From: an uncultured Ruminobacter sp.
GTDB lineage: Bacteria > Pseudomonadota > Gammaproteobacteria > Enterobacterales > Succinivibrionaceae
NCBI GenBank assembly: GCA_902764345.1
Contig: CACWVT010000021.1
Coordinates: 1 to 52,822, forward strand
Direction of reading: 5' to 3'
Length of the DNA: 52,822 nucleotides
The stretch's first letter is position 1. Every line of letters begins with the position of its first letter. The notes under the pieces were generated by a model. That model was given only the letters and a program-made list of their open reading frames with translations, had not been told where the DNA came from and made no database searches. This document shows, piece after piece, positions 18,418-26,738 of the stretch. The position numbers and the translations under genes were made by a program.

Positions 18418-18513
18418 TCAGCTCAATTTTTGATTAGGAAAAACATCCTGATCTGAAAAATACCACCACATATAATTTATTTAATATTAAAAAATAATAA
18501 GAGTTTAATAAGC

Positions 18514-18732
18514 ATGTCCAAAGAAGACAATATTGAAATGCAGGGGGTTGTGCTTGAAACCCTCCCAAACACCACTTTCAGAGTACAGCTTGAGAATGGC
18601 CACGTTGTAATGGCATACATCTCAGGAAAAATGCGTAAAAACTACATTCGCATTCTGACCGGCGACAAAGTTACAGTACAGATGACCCCTTACGATTTAA
18701 CCAAGGGTCGTATTGTTTTCCGCAGTCGCTAA
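18514..18732 (+). CDS. infA: translation initiation factor IF-1
   Basis: IF-1 is the one-domain OB-fold protein that occupies the 30S A site during initiation. The 72 residues match the universal family from [13 protein letters not shown] through [28 protein letters not shown] to the RIVFRSR end. A TAAGAG lies before the ATG. In this window infA is followed after 21 bases by a Sel1-repeat membrane protein gene, not by its frequent neighbours (aat, clpA, cspD). Confidence 0.98.
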   Translation: MSKEDNIEMQGVVLETLPNTTFRVQLENGHVVMAYISGKMRKNYIRILTGDKVTVQMTPYDLTKGRIVFRSR

Positions 18733-18753
18733 TAAAACGCTCCGGGGGAAATT

Positions 18754-19578
18754 ATGTTCTTATTTATTATAAAAACCTTAACGTCCTTCGGATTGATTTA
18801 TGCAATTTTCGGCTTTTACGGGAACGTAAGCGACAACCTGTTTGTCAAGAGTCTGCTGTGCGTCTGCATTCTGCTCGCCACCTACTGGGTTGATCTCTTC
18901 CGTTTTTCCAGAATTTTTCTGAATTATTTCAGAGCCGTAAGATGTCTGAAAAAAGGCAGATATTACAAGGCTTTTTCCCTTTTTGAAAGGCTGCTCAGCG
19001 CCGAGTTTGCGCCGTCACTGCCTCATCTCGCAAGAATGAGGTTTATAGGACTGGGGACAAACATCAACGTAAATGCGGCCAAGTACTTCAGTGAAAGAGC
19101 CATACGCAACGATTATCAGGAGTGCATTTACCTCCTTGCCGTAATTAATTTTTTCGGTGATTCACTCAGTGAATACTTCACGAGAACTTACGGAAGAATG
19201 AATGCGGATGATGTCAGTGCGAAGAAAAACATAATAAAAAAAGGAGCCGGAAGGACCGGTAACGTTGCGGACACTGAAAAGACGCCCGCCACTAAAAAGA
19301 GAAGAACATCAGTTCATAATTCCCCTATTACACCGGATTACAATGAATGCGTGTTTCACCTCCAGTCCTACCTTGAGAAAGCTTCTGAGACGGACAGAGA
19401 CTACGGAGATGCCTGTGCATTGATGGCCTACTGTCTGTATACGGGAAAAGGTGTTCCTAAAAACATAGAAAAAAGTAACGACCTTTTCAGACACGCGGCC
19501 ATGCTGCGGGCTAAAAATGTTGATTACTTAAAGAATTGTGCACTTAATAATACCGAAGTGTCTAACTATTCTATCTAG
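18754..19578 (+). CDS. membrane-anchored Sel1-like repeat protein
   Basis: This 274-residue protein has two N-terminal hydrophobic segments (about 1-20 and 30-45), then helical repeats. The last part, YGDACALMAYCLYTGKGVPKNIEKSNDLFRHAAM, is a good Sel1-like repeat (about 220-255), and FERLLSAEFAPSLPHLARMRFIGLG near 75-100 looks like a degenerate one. A lysine-rich, probably disordered segment lies between (about 155-185). Sel1 repeats mediate protein-protein contacts; the partner is unknown. GGGGGA precedes the ATG 6-8 bases away. Placement 21 bases after infA and 39 before a small HTH gene suggests cotranscription. Confidence 0.65.
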   Translation: MFLFIIKTLTSFGLIYAIFGFYGNVSDNLFVKSLLCVCILLATYWVDLFRFSRIFLNYFRAVRCLKKGRYYKAFSLFERLLSAEFAPSLPHLARMRFIGLGTNINVNAAKYFSERAIRNDYQECIYLLAVINFFGDSLSEYFTRTYGRMNADDVSAKKNIIKKGAGRTGNVADTEKTPATKKRRTSVHNSPITPDYNECVFHLQSYLEKASETDRDYGDACALMAYCLYTGKGVPKNIEKSNDLFRHAAMLRAKNVDYLKNCALNNTEVSNYSI

Positions 19579-19617
19579 TCTGATTGCTAATAAAGAATAC
19601 ACATCAAAGGAAATATT

Positions 19618-20025
19618 ATGAGTCCGGAATTATACAAAAGATGGAGACTTGGCTTAGGTTTTGTGACCGCCAAAAATTTAGCAGAACATCTGGATATGGC
19701 TGCAATTTCAATCAGCACCTATGAATCAAGAGGAAGTGGTTCGAGTGCAGACGACAAACTTTTAAGAATTCTTGAAAAGAAAATCATAGAAAGAAGTGAT
19801 GATTTCATTAATGCTGTAGTTGAAACCGCCGCCAAGTTCGGCATGTTATCAGGCTCCTATACCGGCACTCAGGTACCGGGCGAACAGACCGGCAATGAAG
19901 AAAAGGTTCTCGAACAGGCCGCAAACACCAGAACCATGCTTGCAGACAAGGCTCTGGAATTAAAGGTCTACGATCTTGAAGAACGTGTTAAGACTTTGGA
20001 AAGAATCATCGCCAAAAATACTTAA
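19618..20025 (+). CDS. small HTH (XRE-like) protein with C-terminal coiled coil
   Basis: Not recognised as a named protein. The first 60 residues of 135 (LYKRWRLGLGFVTAKNLAEHLDMAAISISTYESRG) have the layout of a lambda-repressor-like helix-turn-helix in which the second and third helices are AKNLAEHLDM and ISISTYESRG. A middle linker rich in G, T and Q follows, and residues 100-132 form heptads typical of a short coiled coil (ALELKVYDLEERVKTLERII), probably for oligomerisation. It may bind DNA as a dimer or tetramer. AAGGA stands 8 bases before the ATG. It is the last gene before a strong terminator. Confidence 0.6.
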   Translation: MSPELYKRWRLGLGFVTAKNLAEHLDMAAISISTYESRGSGSSADDKLLRILEKKIIERSDDFINAVVETAAKFGMLSGSYTGTQVPGEQTGNEEKVLEQAANTRTMLADKALELKVYDLEERVKTLERIIAKNT

Positions 20026-20050
20026 TACGTGACTCATTGATTTTCAGAGG

Positions 20051-20086
20051 CCGCACCGTTTAACAACGGTGCGGTTCTTTTTTTTA
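20051..20086 (+). terminator. Rho-independent terminator after the infA-sel1-HTH group
   Basis: CCGCACCGTT (20051-20060) and AACGGTGCGG (20065-20074) form a 10-bp stem with a TAAC loop, followed by TTCTTTTTTTT. Confidence 0.95.
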
Positions 20087-20567
20087 TTATATCTGTAACC
20101 AATCACACCTTCGCTCTCCCATTTCAGGCACGCCCCAAAAGAATGCAGATAAAGGTTCCGATGAAACACATGTTCTCTTCTGTTTTTTTACGTTAAAACA
20201 GATTTTTTGCACTATTTTAGTGAGCATCGCTCCATAAACAGACATATATTCTGAATTTTCATGAATATTAAATTATCCCGTAGTCCTGAAAACATATAAC
20301 CAATGCTGTTAGACGCTCATTAATACATCTATCAATTCCCAATACTCAACACCAATCAGGCCCTTTCTGATATACACACGTGTCGAACTTCAAATTTTTT
20401 ATTTTCCGATAAATTTTTACGAAACAAATTTAGCCTAAACAATTATAAGTGGCACATTACTTGCTTTGTTATATTATCAGTCGTGTTAATAATTCGACCT
20501 TTTATTCTGAATTTTGACTTTCCAATTTTGTATTTTTTATTTATTACACTAAATGGAGGCATTCTGT
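20087..20567. other. AT-rich spacer and leader upstream of cspD
   Basis: No gene is seen in these 480 bases. The part nearest the cold-shock-like gene (about 20470-20567) is very T-rich and would form its promoter and leader. I did not find a cspA-type cold box or a promoter good enough to place. Confidence 0.4.
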
Positions 20568-20837
20568 ATGCTAAAAGGTACCGTAAAATGGTTTAATAAT
20601 GCCAAAGGGTTTGGCTTTGTCGTACCGGCCGAAGGCAACGGAGACGTTTTTGTACACTACACCGCCATTGAAATGAGTGGCTACAGAACGCTCAAACCGG
20701 GTCAGCCTGTTCTATATACAGCTCAGATGACCGATAACGGTCTGCATGCCGTTACCCTGACGATTGTAGAAGATAATGAAGAGGAAAAAACGGAAGACTC
20801 TGCTTACGCCTCTGATAATCTTTCAATTGCCGCATAA
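20568..20837 (+). CDS. cspD: CspD-like cold-shock domain protein
   Basis: A single cold-shock domain of 89 residues that binds single-stranded nucleic acid. RNP1 (KGFGFV) and RNP2 (VFVHY) are present: MLKGTVKWFNNAKGFGFVVP and GDVFVHYTAIEMSGYRTLKPGQ. The GYRTLK segment is characteristic of CspD, the stationary-phase replication inhibitor, rather than CspA. The last 20 residues form an acidic tail (EDNEEEKTED) longer than usual. The frame opens at 20553, but ATG 20568 is preceded by GGAGG at a spacing of 8 and gives the family start. The gene stands alone, though it is close to infA as in other gammaproteobacteria. Confidence 0.85.
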   Translation: MLKGTVKWFNNAKGFGFVVPAEGNGDVFVHYTAIEMSGYRTLKPGQPVLYTAQMTDNGLHAVTLTIVEDNEEEKTEDSAYASDNLSIAA

Positions 20838-20907
20838 CCATATTCACAGGACTTTATCATAAGTCCGTGAATACACTTAATCATGCGTACTCTTAGACAT
20901 CCTTTTT

Positions 20908-20938
20908 ATTTTTCTCCCGCTCAGGGAGAAAATTTTTT
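20908..20938 (+). terminator. Rho-independent terminator of cspD
   Basis: TTTTCTCCC (20910-20918) and GGGAGAAAA (20924-20932) with a 5-base loop are followed by six T. Confidence 0.85.
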
Positions 20939-21139
20939 CTGTCATCACTATTTAATCAAGAGCATTTGACACTTTTACCGACAAAGACTATTTTCATGTA
21001 GCAAAATCAGCATCAATTCATTCCTCCATGCCCGTATAACCACTATAATAAAACCAGTGAGCATTCTAATCACAGAACAATTATGCAGCCGCCTCACCTA
21101 AGACAAGCGTCTGCCCATCAATACAGCAGGAGATTCCGA

Positions 21140-22048
21140 ATGGCAAACAACTGTCAAGAAATCATTAAAAGCGTATCCACGGTCATTCTGGATAAGGAAA
21201 AACAGATAACACTGGCATTAAGCTGTATCCTGGCCAAAGGTCATCTGCTAATTGAAGATCTTCCGGGCATGGGCAAAACCACACTTGCAAGAGCCCTGTC
21301 TCAGGTTCTTGGACTTGAGTGTCAGCGGGTACAGTTCACCGCCGACATGCTGCCGGGAGACCTGCTCGGAGCCAACATTTACAATGAAATAAATCATGTC
21401 TTTGAATTTCACAAGGGGCCGGTATTTACCAACATGCTGCTGGCAGACGAAATCAACCGAGGCTCACCGCGTACCCAGAGCGCGCTTCTCGAAGTCATGG
21501 CCGAACATCAGGTATCTTTTGACAGAGAAACCCACAAAATTAACGAGCCGTTTTTCGTAATAGCCACTCAGAACCCGCTGGATCAGGCCGGAACATTCCC
21601 GCTCCCTGAATCACAGCTTGACAGATTCACCCTGCGTATCGAATTGGGATTCCCCGCAAGAGAACAGGAAATCAGAATCCTAAAACGGGAAAGCAAACCT
21701 ATTGATCTGGCGCCGCTGGTAGATGGAACAAGACTCATACAAATGCAGGAAGAAGCTGAAAACGTCTATGCTTCCGATGCCATAATAAACTACATCATGG
21801 ATCTGTGCGAAGCCACCAGAAGGGATCCGGACATTCCTAATCCGCTTTCTCCCCGCGCCGCACTGGCTCTCCTTGCAGTGAGCAAGGCTTATGCCTATGC
21901 CCGCGGACGTGACTATGTTGCCCCAGATGACGTTCAGACAGTATTCCCGCACGTAGCCGAGCACAGACTGAGAAAAGGTAATCTTGCCACCCTGAGTTCC
22001 AACACCTTCAGCAGCAAGATACTGCATAAGATTAATCCTAACGTTTAG
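21140..22048 (+). CDS. MoxR-family AAA+ ATPase
   Basis: MoxR ATPases act as chaperones that activate or assemble partner proteins, usually encoded next to DUF58 and vWA proteins. The 302-residue product has Walker A LPGMGKTT (43-48 for GMGKTT), the AAA_3 segment RVQFTADMLPGDLLGANIY, Walker B LLADEINR, sensor-1 region VIATQNP, and the lid domain with NPLSPRAALALLAVSKAYA containing the sensor-2 Arg. The frame is open from 21083; ATG 21140 is chosen because AGGAG lies 7 bases upstream. It heads a three-gene cluster with DUF58 and transglutaminase genes (20- and 16-base gaps). Confidence 0.92.
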   Translation: MANNCQEIIKSVSTVILDKEKQITLALSCILAKGHLLIEDLPGMGKTTLARALSQVLGLECQRVQFTADMLPGDLLGANIYNEINHVFEFHKGPVFTNMLLADEINRGSPRTQSALLEVMAEHQVSFDRETHKINEPFFVIATQNPLDQAGTFPLPESQLDRFTLRIELGFPAREQEIRILKRESKPIDLAPLVDGTRLIQMQEEAENVYASDAIINYIMDLCEATRRDPDIPNPLSPRAALALLAVSKAYAYARGRDYVAPDDVQTVFPHVAEHRLRKGNLATLSSNTFSSKILHKINPNV

Positions 22049-22068
22049 CTGAGGAAACTTTCGGAACC

Positions 22069-23016
22069 ATGTCTTACGCAAGCAAAAAACGTTGGGCCGT
22101 AAGAAGCGGAGACGCACTTACCAGAAGACGCATTTATCTTCTGCCTAATAAGAGCGGAATAATATTTATCGTCACGTGCGTGGTGATGATCGGCTTCGGT
22201 CTGAACTATGAAAACAACCTGGTGCTGTTCGTGGCGTTGTTTGCGCTCTCGGTTCTGATAACCAGCGTATATTACAGCTATGAGAACATGAAAGGGCTCA
22301 GCATATCCTACATGGATCCGCCAAACAACATCCACGTAGGGGATTCCATATATATTCCCCTCTACATGAAAAATGAGAAGCATGATCACGTCACCAGGGA
22401 AATGCATGTAATGACCGGACTCGGCCCGGATATTTTTATTGAAGACGTTAAGTCCGGGCACCATACTCAGCTCACATGCCCGTGTCCGTGGCGCGGTTAT
22501 TTCGAAATTCCCGTGATTAGAATGGAATCTACCTATCCGCTTGGACTTATCCGTGGTTTTTCCTACTGTTTCTTTGAGGAAATGATTCTTGTCTACCCTA
22601 AGATAATCAGCTGTGAATACATGCTCCAGAAAGAGACGGGCATAAATTCTGCCTCAAGAAGCGAACACAGGTCATCCAACAGCCGGGGACGAGACGAGAT
22701 CTCCGGTCTTAAAAAGTACACACCGGGGGACCCCATCAATCTTATCGACTGGAAACAGCTTGCCCTTGGACGCGGACTCATGGTCAAAGACTTTTCTGCA
22801 GATGATGCCATGGACATGTATCTCACGGAAGCCAGCATTAAAAGCAGGGAGCTTGAGGAACAGATCAGTATGCTTACCTATGCGGTAATAGATCTGTCTC
22901 AGAGAAATATTCAGTTCGGCTTCAGATTCAGGGAGATTTTCATTACTCCTGATTCAGGTCCCGAGCACCGGCAGAGAATTCTGAGAGAGTTGGCACTGTA
23001 CCAGCCGACCTCATAA
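22069..23016 (+). CDS. DUF58 membrane protein
   Basis: DUF58 proteins accompany MoxR ATPases; their biochemical role is not settled. The 315 residues contain two close N-terminal membrane segments (about 25-65), an extracytoplasmic or cytoplasmic beta domain, and the DUF58 hallmark DEISGLKKYTPGDPINLIDWKQLALGRGLMVKDF near 205-240. Only the start of a vWA-like fold follows, so no full MIDAS motif is seen. It sits 20 bases after moxR and 16 before the transglutaminase gene, a layout known across Gammaproteobacteria. Confidence 0.88.
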   Translation: MSYASKKRWAVRSGDALTRRRIYLLPNKSGIIFIVTCVVMIGFGLNYENNLVLFVALFALSVLITSVYYSYENMKGLSISYMDPPNNIHVGDSIYIPLYMKNEKHDHVTREMHVMTGLGPDIFIEDVKSGHHTQLTCPCPWRGYFEIPVIRMESTYPLGLIRGFSYCFFEEMILVYPKIISCEYMLQKETGINSASRSEHRSSNSRGRDEISGLKKYTPGDPINLIDWKQLALGRGLMVKDFSADDAMDMYLTEASIKSRELEEQISMLTYAVIDLSQRNIQFGFRFREIFITPDSGPEHRQRILRELALYQPTS

Positions 23017-23032
23017 AACTCAGAGGTAATTT

Positions 23033-24982
23033 ATGCTTGTTACTGACAATAAATCATTAATAATAATGGGCAGCATCTTCGTCACCTGCTCCCTCATGAG
23101 TATATTTCACATATATATCGGTGTCGTTGTAATCTGCATTGCCGCAATTGCACTCAGAATCATGAGTGCCACGCACGTAATTAAGCCGCTGAACAGATTT
23201 TACATCAGGGTTATTTCATTTATCGGTATACTTGTCCTGACGGTAAGCGCCGCAGTTACCCCGAATCTTGCCGACAGCTTCATCAGTCTTCTGATGATGG
23301 GATGTTCTCTTAAATTTCTGGAATATGCAAACAAGCGTGATCTTTATGTTCAGTGCTGCGCATTGCTGTTCCTCACCATAATTCCGCTCATATTCCACTA
23401 TCAGTTCTATATAATGATCTACATTATCGTGATGTGCATAATGATAATCTGGGCATTTGTCTCAATTACCCACGTGCAGTCCGTAAAAGAAGATCTCAGG
23501 CTTCTGCTGAAAATTATATTTCCTGCCGTTCCCGTCGCGATTGTCATGTTCCTGGTTCTTCCTAGAACCGGAGCTTTCTGGGTCATTCCCAACATGGATA
23601 AAACCCAGACCGGCATAAGCTCATCCCTGAACATCGACGGACTTGGAGACATGTCCAAATCAGATAAACTGGTTGCCCGCATCGTGTTCCACGGCAACAT
23701 TCCAAACTCCAGATACTTCAGAGCACTTGTTTACGAAAAATACAGTGCCGAAGGGTGGACTGAAGGAGACGACGACAGAAAGAAACGCCAGACACTCGAT
23801 TTATATAAATATCTGCCGACGAGCAAAGCCCAGCCGCAGCCGGTTGCCGCAACAACAGACTACGACATCATTCTTGAGAATACAGGAACCCCGTACATTC
23901 CAACTCTGAGATATTCATACACAAACATGAAAAGGGTATTCTACCTGTCAACGGACGTATACACGACAAGCAGCAGCAGTTCAGGCAGACAGTACTATCA
24001 TTTCACCTACCTGCCCGACAAATCTCCACAGACTGAAAGAATCGGCACCAGACAGGCAGACAATACTCTTTACTACAGTGAATATAACAATGAATCAACA
24101 CAGGCCTTTGTAAAACAGATTACCGCCGATGCAGAAAACGACCAGCAGAAGGTTCAGGCAATTCTTACTTTCTTTTCTTCCGGAAACTTCAGATACACAC
24201 TGACCCCCGGCAGATACGGCAGGGCAAACTTTCTTGACGATTTTCTCTTTAATCGCAAACAGGGATACTGCGTTCACTATGCCACCGCCATGGCACTCAT
24301 GCTGAGGATGGCCGGAATCCCGTCACGCGTGGTCGGAGGTTACATGGGGGGCGAAGTAAACGCTGACGAAAACTATGTGACACTCAGGGAATATGATGCC
24401 CACACCTGGGTTGAGGCCTATGTGAACCACAAATGGATTGAATTTGATCCGACCGCACTCATCGCCAACTGGAATTACACAAGCGAGGGAGAATCCGTCA
24501 TCGGAGCAAGCAACGGCATAAGAGCAGAAGGCGGTCTGTTAAACTCTCTGGGCAGAATAAGAGAATTCGTGGACATGCAATGGACCATGTTCATTCTTAA
24601 CTTCGACTCCGAAAGACAGCAGAGCCTGTTCAAAGGAAGCATCGCCGCAGTTCTCGGACTGGTTCTTTTTGCCTTTGCCGCATATGTCGCAATCATCATG
24701 CTTACGTCAGGAGATAAAAAGCGCATCAGAATGGCTCCTGAACTCATTATCATGAGAAAAGCCGTAAAGGCAATTCTGAAGAATGAGCCTCAGGCCGTGG
24801 AAATCTGGCATACGTACGGACATCTGAGCAGTATTCTTACGGAAAAAAACAGTCCGTATGCTGCCGTATTCACCGACATGTACGCACTTTATCTCAACAT
24901 TCACTACAAACCGGCCGACAGGGAAACGGCAGTCATGATGTCTGAACTGAAAAGAAAATTCAGCATTCTGAAAAAAATCTGA
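23033..24982 (+). CDS. TgpA-like membrane transglutaminase (DUF3488)
   Basis: This 649-residue protein has about five N-terminal membrane helices (DUF3488 domain), a periplasmic transglutaminase-like domain and one more membrane helix near 545-565, then a cytoplasmic tail. The papain-like triad is complete: Cys413 in KQGYCVHYATAMALMLR, His457 in DAHTWVEAYV and Asp472 in IEFDPTA. The P. aeruginosa relative TgpA is an essential membrane protein of the same gene cluster; its substrate is still unclear. Cotranscription with the moxR and DUF58 genes is likely, suggesting that the ATPase acts on this envelope enzyme. Confidence 0.9.
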   Translation: MLVTDNKSLIIMGSIFVTCSLMSIFHIYIGVVVICIAAIALRIMSATHVIKPLNRFYIRVISFIGILVLTVSAAVTPNLADSFISLLMMGCSLKFLEYANKRDLYVQCCALLFLTIIPLIFHYQFYIMIYIIVMCIMIIWAFVSITHVQSVKEDLRLLLKIIFPAVPVAIVMFLVLPRTGAFWVIPNMDKTQTGISSSLNIDGLGDMSKSDKLVARIVFHGNIPNSRYFRALVYEKYSAEGWTEGDDDRKKRQTLDLYKYLPTSKAQPQPVAATTDYDIILENTGTPYIPTLRYSYTNMKRVFYLSTDVYTTSSSSSGRQYYHFTYLPDKSPQTERIGTRQADNTLYYSEYNNESTQAFVKQITADAENDQQKVQAILTFFSSGNFRYTLTPGRYGRANFLDDFLFNRKQGYCVHYATAMALMLRMAGIPSRVVGGYMGGEVNADENYVTLREYDAHTWVEAYVNHKWIEFDPTALIANWNYTSEGESVIGASNGIRAEGGLLNSLGRIREFVDMQWTMFILNFDSERQQSLFKGSIAAVLGLVLFAFAAYVAIIMLTSGDKKRIRMAPELIIMRKAVKAILKNEPQAVEIWHTYGHLSSILTEKNSPYAAVFTDMYALYLNIHYKPADRETAVMMSELKRKFSILKKI

Positions 24983-25001
24983 CGTTTCTGCAGGCCGCCT
25001 C

Positions 25002-25029
25002 TGCCGATACTGATTTTTCTGTATCGGCA
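25002..25029 (+). terminator. hairpin after the transglutaminase gene
   Basis: TGCCGATAC/GTATCGGCA is a perfect 9-bp stem with a 10-base loop, 19 bases after the stop. There is no T-tract behind it, so termination would have to be Rho-dependent or shared with the next hairpin. Confidence 0.4.
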
Positions 25030-25040
25030 ACAAGTTCCCG

Positions 25041-25096
25041 ACTGACGGCATATTTATCAGAACCGGTTATCATATCCGGATAAATACGCCGTCAGT
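25041..25096. repeat. long inverted repeat between the transglutaminase and ppnN genes
   Basis: An 18-base arm (25041-25058) pairs with 25079-25096 at 17 of 18 positions around a 20-base loop. No T-tract follows on either strand. Spacer 24983-25260 holds no gene otherwise. Confidence 0.7.
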
Positions 25097-25260
25097 CAAA
25101 ATTCAGCCATAAAATTCTCAATTCACCCGTGAAATCCAATAGAATTATAAATATATCTCCATGTTTACCGATCTCTTGCCGGCATTTTTCGTCATGTTCG
25201 TACGGAATGCCCCCGGTAAAACGACTCACAAGAATAATAAACAGAAAAGGCAGGTAAAAC

Positions 25261-26643
25261 ATGATTTCCGTTATTCAGCCACCTGACGCGATGGCTTTAC
25301 TTTCTCAGCTTGAAGCTGAAAGCTTGTCCAATAACGCCTACGGCGAACTGTATGATCTTTACAGGAACTGCTCACTCGCCGTTCTTAACAGCGGTGTTCA
25401 GACAGATAATGCCAAGGAACTTCTGGAGAAGTTCGCCGATTTTGACATTAACGTGATACGTAACGAACGCGGTGTTAAGCTTGAACTTATAAATCCGCCC
25501 AAATCCGCATTCGTGGACGGAGAGATAATCACCTCCATTCAGACCAATCTCTACGCAGTGCTCAGGGACATAATAAAAATAAGCACGGTGTCACCAAGGC
25601 ATATTCTGCCTACCGGAATGGATGAATCTTCCCTGTCCCACGGCAAGCTTATAACCAACATAATTTTCAACATTCTGCGTTCAGCAAACATTCTTCACGC
25701 CGGAAGGAATCCTAACACCGTTGTCTGCTGGGGCGGACATTCCATTACCGATCAGGAGTATGACTATGCCTACAACGTAGGCATTCAGCTTGGTCTGCGC
25801 AAATTGGATATATGTACGGGATGCGGTCCGGGAATAATGGAAGCTCCGATGGTCGGGGCCAATTTCGGGCAGACCAAGCAGAATTCCAGCACCTGCAGCT
25901 TTGTGGGACTGACCGAACCGTCAATAATTGCGGCTGAACCGCCTAATGCCATGGTTAGCGATCTCGTCATTCTGCCTGACATTGAAAAACGACTCGAAGC
26001 CTTTGTACGCTTCGGTAATGCCATCATTGTATTTCCGGGAGGTCCGGGGACAGTGGAAGAGCTTCTGTACGTTCTCTCTATCAAGATGCTGCCTGAAAAC
26101 AGGCACGAGCAGGTACCTGTGGTTCTCACCGGATCCGAGGAAAGCAGGGAATACTTCAATACCATAAACACCTTCATAAAGAGCACTCTCGGTGAAAAGG
26201 CAACAAGAAGCTACAGGATCATAATCAATGATCCGGAAGAAGTGGCAATTCACGTGAAAAACTGTCTGGAAATGGTAAAGGAGCACCGTACCCTCAGAGG
26301 TGATTCCTACTGCTTCAACTGGTCGCTGAACATACCTGAAATACTTCAGACTCCGTTTATTCCGACCCATGAGAACATGCACAATCTCAACATATCCAGG
26401 GATCTGGAACCTTACCAGCTGGCGGCCGTCATGAGACAGGCCTTCTCAGGTATTGTTTCCGGAAACGTAAAGGAATTCGGTATCAGACAGATAGAAGAAC
26501 ACGGCCCGTACATCATCAGGGGCGATACCGGCATCATGAAGTCCATGGACCGACTGCTGGCAGACTTTGTTAATCAGGGGCGCTTCAAGCTGCAGTCCCA
26601 CGAATACAAGCCCTGCTATAAAATTGAAATCGGCGAGGAATAG
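25261..26643 (+). CDS. ppnN: pyrimidine/purine nucleotide 5'-monophosphate nucleosidase PpnN (YgdH)
   Basis: PpnN hydrolyses nucleoside monophosphates to base and ribose-5-phosphate and is stimulated by (p)ppGpp in E. coli. The 460 residues match E. coli YgdH (454) throughout: LFRNCSLAVLNSG-type N-terminal LYRNCSLAVLNSG, CWGGHSI, the LOG-family nucleotide-binding motifs CTGCGPGIMEAPM and FPGGPGTVEELLY, and the C-terminal SGIVSGNVKEFGIRQIEEHGPY. The nucleosidase active-site elements look intact. A GGCAGG-type ribosome-binding site lies upstream. It is a single-gene unit ending at a terminator shared with the convergent P-ATPase gene. Confidence 0.95.
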   Translation: MISVIQPPDAMALLSQLEAESLSNNAYGELYDLYRNCSLAVLNSGVQTDNAKELLEKFADFDINVIRNERGVKLELINPPKSAFVDGEIITSIQTNLYAVLRDIIKISTVSPRHILPTGMDESSLSHGKLITNIIFNILRSANILHAGRNPNTVVCWGGHSITDQEYDYAYNVGIQLGLRKLDICTGCGPGIMEAPMVGANFGQTKQNSSTCSFVGLTEPSIIAAEPPNAMVSDLVILPDIEKRLEAFVRFGNAIIVFPGGPGTVEELLYVLSIKMLPENRHEQVPVVLTGSEESREYFNTINTFIKSTLGEKATRSYRIIINDPEEVAIHVKNCLEMVKEHRTLRGDSYCFNWSLNIPEILQTPFIPTHENMHNLNISRDLEPYQLAAVMRQAFSGIVSGNVKEFGIRQIEEHGPYIIRGDTGIMKSMDRLLADFVNQGRFKLQSHEYKPCYKIEIGEE

Positions 26644-26706
26644 GACTGAGCCACGGACTACACCGATTGCATTCATTCAACAATATGCGGCAAAACAGCC
26701 GTTCTT

Positions 26707-26733
26707 AAAAAAGCCCCCGACATTCGGGGGCTT
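26707..26733. terminator. terminator between ppnN and the P-ATPase gene
   Basis: AAGCCCCCGA/TCGGGGGCTT forms a strong stem. On the minus strand six T follow, six bases past the P-ATPase stop. The stem can also stop ppnN transcripts from the other side. Confidence 0.85.
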
Positions 26734-26738
26734 AGTCA

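Noticed and set aside
21680-22117. Open frame of 145 codons antisense to moxR
   Set aside because: It is a shadow of the MoxR frame, has no ribosome-binding site and no domain pattern.
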